Shown: in pieces, positions 42,831 to 49,944 of the stretch | How the letters are laid out: each line of letters starts with the position of its first letter | Position numbering within the stretch: the first letter of the stretch is position 1 | Source of the DNA: Jonesia quinghaiensis DSM 15701 | GTDB lineage: Bacteria; Actinomycetota; Actinomycetes; Actinomycetales; Cellulomonadaceae | Assembly (NCBI RefSeq): GCF_000423205.1 | Contig: NZ_AUHN01000009.1 | Span: 186,001-250,000 of the forward strand | Reading direction: 5' to 3' | DNA length: 64,000 nt | Program-made: the position numbers and the translations under genes | Notes under the pieces: generated by a model | Databases searched by the model: none | What the model was told of the DNA's origin: nothing | What the model saw: only the letters and a program-made list of their open reading frames with translations

Positions 42831-43733
42831 TTACGGTTTCCACAGGGCTTCACCCTTGGCTGCGTTTAACTTGAGGTACTCACGGTTGCTGGTGATCGTC
42901 TCGTCAATCTCTTCTTGAGCAGCAACAAGTTCAGATTGATACTTCTGAACTAGGGGCCCTTGAAAAGACGCTTCGATGTCTGCCAACCGTTGGATGAAAT
43001 GAACTTCTTCTTTGCACTTTACATCTGCTAAAGCAGCTTTGATCGAATCTTCATCTGCCACATCGTGGCTCACCCCTTTAATCGCGAACGGGGAAACAGA
43101 CTCATCTCGTTCCAGCCCTGAAACCTTGAGACACTCTTCCCACTCCGCAAGTATTTGCTGAGCATCGTCTGTTTCCATCATGAGGAAGTACGATTGTTCA
43201 CGCATTTGAACAAGTTCTTCGGAAAGCTCCTTCATAGTACGCATCACGCTCCGCACTTCACTGTTAGTGCTAGAACATTTAGTTTGCGCTTTATCATATT
43301 CGGCGCTGTTAACCACTTCGGCAAACTCTTTAAGGAACTTCTGCTCACTAATCAACGCGGGAGATGACCCTTCCACTGAAGAAATATCCGTATACCCGAG
43401 TTTAGCGGCGTAATCCTTATTCCAACGCCCATACCTATACCATTCGCGCTCGATTCCGGTCTCTGCAGGAGACCAAGATGCAGGATAACCCTCGCTGTTC
43501 ATGCACAAAGAAAGTTCTAGAAGAACCGCGGAATCACTCTCGCGCAGTTCATCATCCGTGAATAAAAAATCATCTATCGGCAGTTGGACTTGACTGGTGC
43601 TTTCATTGACTTCCGCTTTGAAACTCTTGTCTCTGACGTCAGAGACTTCCACATCGTCGCTTGGCGCGCTCTGCTTTGAAGAGCAACTCGTCATGAGACC
43701 CAAAATAACTAAACCTACAAAAAACTTTTTCAC
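42831..43733 (-). CDS. Paralogous four-cysteine lipoprotein, copy 5 (exporter-proximal)
   Basis: 300 residues from GTG 43733, with GAGGAAATA directly before it; an open extension to 43829 has no ribosome site. Signal MKKFFVGLVILGLMTSC gives lipid Cys 17. The mature part is acidic and mostly helical. Family landmarks: FKAEVNESTSQVQLP, SLCMNSEGYP, WYRYGRW, AQTKC, EWEECLKVSGL, DVKCKEE and FIQRLADIEASFQGPLV. The C terminus NAAKGEALWKP is identical to copy 3, including a 23-base exact DNA match. Function unknown; location outside the membrane is inferred from the lipobox. Confidence 0.85.
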   Translation of the reverse strand: MKKFFVGLVILGLMTSCSSKQSAPSDDVEVSDVRDKSFKAEVNESTSQVQLPIDDFLFTDDELRESDSAVLLELSLCMNSEGYPASWSPAETGIEREWYRYGRWNKDYAAKLGYTDISSVEGSSPALISEQKFLKEFAEVVNSAEYDKAQTKCSSTNSEVRSVMRTMKELSEELVQMREQSYFLMMETDDAQQILAEWEECLKVSGLERDESVSPFAIKGVSHDVADEDSIKAALADVKCKEEVHFIQRLADIEASFQGPLVQKYQSELVAAQEEIDETITSNREYLKLNAAKGEALWKP

Positions 43734-43876
43734 TATTTCCTCAATAAAATTAGTAGTGGCACCTTGGGCCTTCGAGGCAGACCGAAGACGCCACCTAGAT
43801 GTTAGAACCAGCGAAGGCAATAGCTGCACTAATGAAAACTAAACAATTGCCTCGTCGATCATATAGCGGTGTACAT

Positions 43877-44821
43877 CTATGGGATGTTGTTGGCCAAGGC
43901 TTCCAAGGTTTGTGCTTCTTTCTTGTGGTTATTCATGAAGACATCAACTGCCGCTATGCTTTCCTCTACGGAGGAGCGCATTTCAACAAGCTCGGCTTCA
44001 TATTTTTTGAGGATTGGCGCCTGATACGATGCTTCAATATCTGAGAGCCGTTTGATCAGATCGGTCTTTTCCTTGCATCGAACATCTATGATCGCGGCTC
44101 GTATGGAATCTTCGTCAGCATCAATGTAAGAAACATCCTTGATGGCGTACTCATTGTCGACTTCTTCAACGACGAGTCCCTCTTCTTCGACGCATTGCCG
44201 CCACTCATTTTCGGCTGCTTGCGCTTCTGGGGTTTCTTTCATGAGGTTGTATGACAGCTGCCTCATCTCCAGCACTTCAGGCGGTGCGCCGTCCTCGAAG
44301 GCAGAGGCAATAATCTCGGAATCCTCACCGTTACCCCCACAGTCCTCGATAACTTTGTCATATTCAGGGATATTGACTTCCTCTGAATAATACTGACCAA
44401 AGGCAACTTCGTGGTCGCGTATTTCTTGACCTATCAAGTCAGGTATATCGCTGTATCCATATTTCTCTGCGTACTCCAACACCCAGCGACCATAGCGCTG
44501 GCTTTCTTTACGCTCTCTTTCTCCAAACGGAACCCATAGCGCTGGATAACCAGCATCATGTATACATGACGCCATGGAAAGAATAATCGCCCCATCAACT
44601 TTTGATTGCTCATCTCTACTCATGAAGAACTGCTCAAGCGGTAAGACAATCTCACCCGTATCACCATCAAGGATGGCGGTCGCTTTCATGTCACGCTCGT
44701 AATCATCCGGATCGAGCGATTCTCCACCAATCACCTGTGGTGTTGCGCTCGATTCATCCGGAGTGGCTCCACATGATGCCAAGAGCAGGACAATGAGTAA
44801 ACTGCCAACGATACTATTCAA
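43877..44821 (-). CDS. Paralogous four-cysteine lipoprotein, copy 4
   Basis: 314 residues, TTG start with GTGAGGAT six bases upstream. Lipobox LASC (lipid Cys 17). Landmarks shared with the other copies: MASCIHDAGYP, QRYGRWVLEYAEKYGY, EDCGGN, EWRQCVEEEGL, DVRCKEKTDLIKRL, IEASYQAPILKKYEAEL. Strongly acidic. It diverges more from copies 3 and 5 at the C terminus (ETLEALANNIP-like end, NNIP last). No domain I can name. Confidence 0.85.
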   Translation of the reverse strand: MNSIVGSLLIVLLLASCGATPDESSATPQVIGGESLDPDDYERDMKATAILDGDTGEIVLPLEQFFMSRDEQSKVDGAIILSMASCIHDAGYPALWVPFGERERKESQRYGRWVLEYAEKYGYSDIPDLIGQEIRDHEVAFGQYYSEEVNIPEYDKVIEDCGGNGEDSEIIASAFEDGAPPEVLEMRQLSYNLMKETPEAQAAENEWRQCVEEEGLVVEEVDNEYAIKDVSYIDADEDSIRAAIIDVRCKEKTDLIKRLSDIEASYQAPILKKYEAELVEMRSSVEESIAAVDVFMNNHKKEAQTLEALANNIP

Positions 44822-44867
44822 GTTCCATCCTCACTTCGCTGTGTTGACTCGGAGTTCAGACTGGTGC

Positions 44868-45812
44868 TCATGGCTTCCACAGGGCTTCACCCTTGGCCGC
44901 GTTTGCGTTCAGGAATGCCTTACGGTTTTCGGTGACCTTTTCGTCGAATGCGTGAAGCTCAGCCAGTTCGGCTTCGTACTTCTTCACAACTGGGCCTTGA
45001 AAAGATGCTTCGATGTCCGCGAGGCGCTGCACGAAGTCGGTTTCCTGTTTGCATGCGACGTCGGTGACCGCCACTTTGATGGACTGTTCGCTTGCGACAC
45101 TGTAATCAACGCCCACAATGCCGTACGGGTCATCATCGCCCACACGTTCCAAACCAGCTTCATTCAGGCAGACTTCCCAGTCAGCAAAGACTGCAGCGGC
45201 GTCGTCAGATGCCAACATGAGGTCATAGGTTTGATTTCCTATTTTCGAGATCTCATCAGGCAGGGGCGGACCGCCTAATGCGTCCATCAGATCGGGTGAT
45301 GGAGTGTCGAGACATTCTGACTCCGCCTTTTCGTACTGCTCACTGGACAAGACATCTTCGTGCTCAGCATTGAACAATGCTTCCCATTGAAAAGCTCTTT
45401 CCAGCTCTTTGTCGGGGACAAGGACATACGCGTGACTTTCGGCGTTGCTCATGATCCAGCGCCCGTATCGCCTATTCTCTTCGGGCCCAATGTTTTCACG
45501 TTGTGCCCAATAGGACGGCATGCCCTTCTCGTGAAGGCAGAGTGCGAGATCCAGGTACATTGCAGAGGTCTCCAATAAGTACCCTTGAGCAGAAGATTCA
45601 TATTGGTCAGTCGGAAATGAAATTTCTCCTGCGCCCTCCCTAACAACTGCCTTATACGTGGAATCGCGGGATACGGTCGGCGAGTTCTCCACAGTCTCCT
45701 TCTGCGCAGCCCCACCTGCGTAAGAACAACCTGTCACAACTGAAAATATGATGCCGCCCATTAGTACGACACGTAGTCTAGGTTTTGTTTTTACCAGGGG
45801 TGGAACATTCAA
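44868..45812 (-). CDS. Paralogous four-cysteine lipoprotein, copy 3
   Basis: About 314 residues if TTG 45812 is used (MNVPPLVKTKPRLRVVL, lipid Cys 29 in VTGC); a frame extends to 45947 but that N terminus has no signal character, and ATG 45761 would lose the basic n-region. Landmarks: YKAVVREGAGEISFP, ALCLHEKGMP, RRYGRWIM, ESECLDTP, DWEVCLNEAGL, DVACKQETDFVQRLADIEAS, KKYEAELAEL and the end NAAKGEALWKP shared with copy 5. Separated from copy 2 by about 210 bases, so it may have its own promoter. Confidence 0.83.
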   Translation of the reverse strand: MNVPPLVKTKPRLRVVLMGGIIFSVVTGCSYAGGAAQKETVENSPTVSRDSTYKAVVREGAGEISFPTDQYESSAQGYLLETSAMYLDLALCLHEKGMPSYWAQRENIGPEENRRYGRWIMSNAESHAYVLVPDKELERAFQWEALFNAEHEDVLSSEQYEKAESECLDTPSPDLMDALGGPPLPDEISKIGNQTYDLMLASDDAAAVFADWEVCLNEAGLERVGDDDPYGIVGVDYSVASEQSIKVAVTDVACKQETDFVQRLADIEASFQGPVVKKYEAELAELHAFDEKVTENRKAFLNANAAKGEALWKP

Positions 45813-46003
45813 TAGGGAACTTCTTTCTTGAAAGTTTCGGTTGAGCACGGTTTTGCACTGAGTCATGCAAAGGCTACCTATGGATTTTTGCGCCTTGGAA
45901 GTTACCCACCACATGCCCCGCCGTGAGAGAGCCTTCACCGTATTCACACTGGCAGAGAACGTGTAGCTTATTTTTCACCATGCAAATAAACACCTGTTTA
46001 GCG

Positions 46004-46033
46004 GCGCAGTGATCCCACCGCCCCTCACTGCGC
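46004..46033 (-). terminator. Hairpin overlapping the stop of lipoprotein copy 2
   Basis: GCGCAGTGA / TCACTGCGC, 9 bp with a 12-base loop; the right arm contains the TGA stop of the 46025 gene. Could terminate or protect the mRNA of copies 1 and 2. Confidence 0.45.
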
Positions 46034-46930
46034 GGAAGCGGCTAGTTCACGTTTGCGTTCTGCAATATCAGCGATCTCACGAGCAGCCTCGGCAATTTCA
46101 GCCTCATATTTTTCGACTATTGGACCTTCAAGGGCGGCCGCTTCATCGAGGATGCGTTGCATAAAGTCCACTTGGGTTCGACACTGCACATCGATTAAAG
46201 CAACACGAATGTTCTCCTCACTGAGTTCATTCACGTCAACGCCTTTAATCCATCCAGCCCCCGTGTATTCGTCAACGAGTTCAAGGCCGCGGCCTTCCAC
46301 GCATTCGCGCCACTCGGTTTGCACCTTGTGGTATGTGTCAGAGGAGTGCGCAAATTCGAGGGAATGTGATTGGGTAACTTCAGCAGGTAGTTTCTCCAAC
46401 ACTTTCGACACCAAACCGACCTCATTGATAAATTCACCAGCACACTCAGCTCGCTGTTCCTGCCAGCCCTCCGCCTCAGAACGAGCATTCACTGGTTGCA
46501 CCGCATCAAACGTCCGCACGCCGTCACCACCGCCGCCGGGCGGGCCCACGTAACCCCAGATGGCGACGTTTTCTTCAACCCATGGGCCAAAGTGGTACCA
46601 CTCTTGTGTTGGTTGAACCCGGTCAGGGTCGTACGTGTGTGGGTACCCGGCCTCCGTCAAACATCGCGCAATGTACGGAGGTGACCCTTCAGAATCGATG
46701 TCGGTTCCCTCCCCTAGCAGACCAAGAGCAGCAGTGATCGGTAAGCGCACAGCGCCAGTCGATTCATCAATCTCAGCCTTATAGGAGTAATCCAGCTCCG
46801 GCGTCACCACTGTCTCATCACGGGCTCCGGCTTCATCACGTCCACTGCCTGGTGAACACCCAGCGACACCTGTACCGGTGATGAAAGTGGTGAGAAGAAC
46901 GAAGACAGTGCCCCAACGCCTAACTTTCAT
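46025..46930 (-). CDS. Paralogous four-cysteine lipoprotein, copy 2
   Basis: 301 residues, GAGG before the ATG. Signal ends VAGC (lipid Cys 25). Landmarks: LDYSYKAEIDESTGAVRLP, ARCLTEAGYPHTY, WYHFGPWVEENVAIWGY, RAECAGEF, EWRECVEGRGL, GAGWIKGVDV, DVQCRTQVDFMQRILD, GPIVEKYEAEIAEA. Copies 1 and 2 form one subgroup (FGPWVE in place of YGRW, and an extra GPP loop), copies 3-5 another. Starts 10 bases after copy 1 ends. Confidence 0.86.
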   Translation of the reverse strand: MKVRRWGTVFVLLTTFITGTGVAGCSPGSGRDEAGARDETVVTPELDYSYKAEIDESTGAVRLPITAALGLLGEGTDIDSEGSPPYIARCLTEAGYPHTYDPDRVQPTQEWYHFGPWVEENVAIWGYVGPPGGGGDGVRTFDAVQPVNARSEAEGWQEQRAECAGEFINEVGLVSKVLEKLPAEVTQSHSLEFAHSSDTYHKVQTEWRECVEGRGLELVDEYTGAGWIKGVDVNELSEENIRVALIDVQCRTQVDFMQRILDEAAALEGPIVEKYEAEIAEAAREIADIAERKRELAASAQ

Positions 46931-46940
46931 AGTCAGAACC

Positions 46941-47888
46941 TCACGGGTTTTCGCTCAACCACGTGAGGTAAGAATCCTTTACCTCACGGCGGTGATCCGC
47001 TATTTGTTGGGATGCATCTGCTAGTTCTGCTTCGTATTTTTCAACGATAGGCCCTTGATACGCTGCAGCGACGTCGAGAATGCGCTGCATATAGTTCACC
47101 TCGTCCTTACACTGCACATCAACGACCGCAGCTCGAATATTTTTCTCATCGAGCACGTTGAGGTCTACACCCTCAATCCACCCACTACCGGTGTACTCTT
47201 TCACCATCTCTAGGCCGTTGCCCTCGATGCATTCTCGCCACTCACCGATCACCTCCCGGTAGGTGTCACTTGACGTGGCAAAATCAATCGCATCCGAGTC
47301 AGCCATCGTGACCGGTTCAGGTAGCTTTGTATAGATGCTCCACACGGTATTACCAGTCACGGCAACTGCAGCAACACAGTCAGCGACTGCGTCGGGGTAG
47401 CCCTCTTTTTCCCTGACACCTGGGCCAGGTTGGACAACACTGAAAGTTGTGTCCGCGTCCCCGGACGGGCTGGGCGGCCCTGCGTAACCCCACCGTTCAA
47501 CGTTGCCCTCCACCCACGGCCCAAAGTAGTACCACTCGGTATCGAGTGAATCACGTTCCGGTTCGTATGTGTGGGGGTAGCCAGCCTTCGTAAGGCACGC
47601 AACCATATATTTTGACTCCTCGGGAGAACTCTCACTGAAATGATCAGTGGTTCCTGGGAAACCCAGCGCAACATCAAGCGGTAGCCGCACGGTTCCGCTG
47701 GCTCTGTCAATGACAGCTTTATACGAGTAGTCCAGTTCCGGGTCTATCGTTTCCCCCACTACCCCACCAGGTTGTTGATCGCTGCGGCCTTCTCGTTGCT
47801 CATCGGAACAGGAACTGAGCCCAGCGGAGAGGGCAATCACGGAAGCGATGATGACCCATCGGCTGGGAGGTTGTCTGTTCTGCGGCAT
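46941..47888 (-). CDS. Paralogous four-cysteine lipoprotein, copy 1 (first of the array)
   Basis: 315 residues, GAAGGT before the ATG. Signal ends LSSC (lipid Cys 27). Landmarks: LDYSYKAVIDRASGTVRLP, VACLTKAGYPHTYEPE, WYYFGPWVEGNVERWGY, VADCVAAV, EWRECIEGNGL, GSGWIEGVDL, DVQCKDEVNYMQRILD, GPIVEKYEAELADA. Closest to copy 2. No named family recognised. First gene of the minus-strand series that runs through to the exporter. Confidence 0.86.
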   Translation of the reverse strand: MPQNRQPPSRWVIIASVIALSAGLSSCSDEQREGRSDQQPGGVVGETIDPELDYSYKAVIDRASGTVRLPLDVALGFPGTTDHFSESSPEESKYMVACLTKAGYPHTYEPERDSLDTEWYYFGPWVEGNVERWGYAGPPSPSGDADTTFSVVQPGPGVREKEGYPDAVADCVAAVAVTGNTVWSIYTKLPEPVTMADSDAIDFATSSDTYREVIGEWRECIEGNGLEMVKEYTGSGWIEGVDLNVLDEKNIRAAVVDVQCKDEVNYMQRILDVAAAYQGPIVEKYEAELADASQQIADHRREVKDSYLTWLSENP

Positions 47889-48130
47889 GATACCTTCGCG
47901 GTCGCTCTTGACTATTGCGTCCCATTATCACCCCGTTGACTGACAGCCGTAAAGAGACTTAAGGGCCACGACGTGGACATTCACATTTCCGCCACACTAT
48001 CTCAATCGCCTAAACGCCTCTCTCGCGCGCGCGCTCCGAACCAAAACTCAAAAGCGAACATTGACTCCCAACACGCTTAAGTGTTTCACTTATTTCGACT
48101 AGTTCGTTTATTGCGAAAAGAGGGCCACTC

Positions 48131-48535
48131 ATGGCGACTATCCATAAGGCAGCAGAAGATCGCGTGCGTGACGCGAGGACGCTCCTGCGCACTCTCACAC
48201 CACAGGACTCCACAGACACACACGTCAGCGTGGACATCCCAACCACCCTTCTTCCCATGTTGCGGGACATCATCGGTTCGATAGCTGCCGAGCAAACAAT
48301 CACGATCGTTCCAGAAAGCGCTGAACTCAGCACACAGCAAGCCGCTGACCTTCTGAAGGTTTCTCGCCCGTTCCTCATCCGTCTACTCGATGAAGAAAAG
48401 ATCCTTTACCGCAGGGTCGGAACACACCGTAGAGTGGACGCGCAATCACTCCTGCACTATCGCGAACAAAGCCTCAGCGAACAGCGTTCGGCGGCTGAGG
48501 AGTTGACGGAGCTAACCGAAGAACTAGGTCTTTAA
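48131..48535 (+). CDS. Excisionase-family HTH protein, antitoxin-like, without toxin partner
   Basis: 134 residues. C-terminal MerR/excisionase-type helix-turn-helix at about 66-112 (LSTQQAADLLKVSRPFLIRL, then YRRVGTHRRVDAQSLLHY). The N-terminal 60 residues resemble the short dimer region of actinobacterial antitoxins that pair with PIN-domain RNases. Normally the toxin gene follows within a few bases; here the next gene, 66 bases on, is an NAD-binding enzyme, and I see no PIN protein on either strand. Could be a solitary regulator. Confidence 0.8.
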   Translation: MATIHKAAEDRVRDARTLLRTLTPQDSTDTHVSVDIPTTLLPMLRDIIGSIAAEQTITIVPESAELSTQQAADLLKVSRPFLIRLLDEEKILYRRVGTHRRVDAQSLLHYREQSLSEQRSAAEELTELTEELGL

Positions 48536-48601
48536 TCCGGGGAGAGTTCGCGCTGAGCGGACCAGCGCGCAGGGCTTCACCCCCGCTGTTACGGTCGATA
48601 A

Positions 48602-49261
48602 ATGAGCACAATTGCAGTGGTTGGCGGCCACGGAAAAATCGCCATGCACCTCCACCCCCTTCTCGTTCAAGGCGGCCACCTGCCGATTGCCTTGGCGCGC
48701 CGTGAGGACTACCGCGAAGAACTCAAGCAGGCTGGTGCCGAGCTACGCCTCCTCGACATCGAAAAATCCACCGTTGACGACTTCGCAGCGGCATTCGCTG
48801 GTTGTGACGCCGTGGTCTTCGCTGCAGGCGGTGGCCCAGATGGCAGTATCGAGCGCAAACACACAGTGGACTTCGAAGGCGCAGTGAAGACCATCACGGC
48901 AGCACAACAAGCAGGTATTTCCCGCGTTGTGCAAATCTCTGCGATGGGCGTTGATAACCCCGTCCCCGACGACGCCGGTGAGGTGTGGGCGGCTTACGTT
49001 GACGCTAAGCGTGACGCTGACATCGCCCTGCGGGACAGTGGTCTGCAGTGGACCATTATTCGCCCAGGCGCCCTGACCGATGACGCGCCCACCGGTCAGG
49101 TCACCGTTGGCACTGAGGTTGATCGCGGTGAGATCACCCGCGGCGATGTTGCCTCCCTCATTGCTGCTGCCCTCGCCAACGACTCAAGTATCAGAACACA
49201 GTGGGAAGCCATTAATGGTGACACCCCCATTCCCGATGCTGTGCGCGGGATCTCCGCGTAA
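48602..49261 (+). CDS. NAD(P)-binding epimerase-like protein (atypical SDR)
   Basis: 219 residues. Rossmann nucleotide-binding motif VVGGHGKIAMHLHPLL at 6-21 (the atypical-SDR GxxGxxG pattern with Lys/Ile), VFAAGGGPDG near 72, VVQISAMGVDNP near 110 and WTIIRPGALTD near 143. Resembles YwnB/YhfK-type proteins with NAD(P)-binding but no classical YxxxK catalytic pair (there is YVDAK at 131-135 in the right area). Substrate unknown. Alone between the HTH gene and trmL. Confidence 0.82.
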   Translation: MSTIAVVGGHGKIAMHLHPLLVQGGHLPIALARREDYREELKQAGAELRLLDIEKSTVDDFAAAFAGCDAVVFAAGGGPDGSIERKHTVDFEGAVKTITAAQQAGISRVVQISAMGVDNPVPDDAGEVWAAYVDAKRDADIALRDSGLQWTIIRPGALTDDAPTGQVTVGTEVDRGEITRGDVASLIAAALANDSSIRTQWEAINGDTPIPDAVRGISA

Positions 49262-49301
49262 CTTCACCCAGGCGGGCCGGTGAAGCGGCGATAATGGAAC
49301 G

Positions 49302-49823
49302 GTGACTGAGCACCCATTACACCGAACCCCTGTTGCCGTTGATCCGAGCCCGTCTGGGGTGCCGCATCTGGTGTTTCATGAGCCGCGCATTCCGGGGAAC
49401 ACTGGCAGTGCGATTCGCCTTGCTGCTGTGACCGGGGCGCGGTTGCACCTGGTGGAGCCGTTAGGTTTTGACCTGTCTGAACCTAAGTTGAAGCGGGCCG
49501 GTCTGGATTATCACGACCTTGCGGTCATGGACATTCACCGTGATTTTGATGCGCTTGTGGGCTTGTACCCGGCATCTCGGGTGTTCGCTTTCACCACACG
49601 CGCGACCGTGAACTTCACTGACATCACGTACGAACCTACTGACTTGTTGGTGTTTGGGCCAGAACCCACCGGCTTGGATGACACGGTTCTCAACCATGAA
49701 CGGATCACCAGCGAGGTGCGTATTCCCATGCTCCCTGGACTACGTTCCTTGAATCTCACTAACTCGGCATCCATCGCGTTGTACGAGACGTGGCGGCAGA
49801 ACGGGTACCGCGCCGGGGTGTAG
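49302..49823 (+). CDS. trmL: tRNA (cytidine(34)-2'-O)-methyltransferase, SPOUT
   Basis: 173 residues, GTG start. Methylates the wobble base of tRNA-Leu; SAM-dependent trefoil-knot dimer. Motifs: FHEPRIPGNTGSAIRLAA, LVEPLGFDL, KRAGLDYHDL, LLVFGPEPTGL, RIPMLPGLRSLNLTNSASI split as IPMLPG and RSLNLTNSASIALYE; the NS(A/S) end is typical. Confidence 0.93.
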   Translation: MTEHPLHRTPVAVDPSPSGVPHLVFHEPRIPGNTGSAIRLAAVTGARLHLVEPLGFDLSEPKLKRAGLDYHDLAVMDIHRDFDALVGLYPASRVFAFTTRATVNFTDITYEPTDLLVFGPEPTGLDDTVLNHERITSEVRIPMLPGLRSLNLTNSASIALYETWRQNGYRAGV

Positions 49824-49882
49824 CCCGGATCGAAAGCAACCGTCCGAAGTTGGCATACATGCCAGTGAAGTAAGACATAGAA

Positions 49883-49918
49883 CAGCGGGGCCCGTGGTGA
49901 TTACCACGGGCCCCGCTG
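49883..49918. terminator. Bidirectional terminator between trmL and the GH3 gene
   Basis: Perfect 16-bp stem CAGCGGGGCCCGTGGT around GATT, between convergent stops at 49823 and 49945; followed by CTTTA on plus and TTCTATGTCTT on minus. Confidence 0.8.
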
Positions 49919-49944
49919 CTTTATGACCTGCACTCACATGAGTG

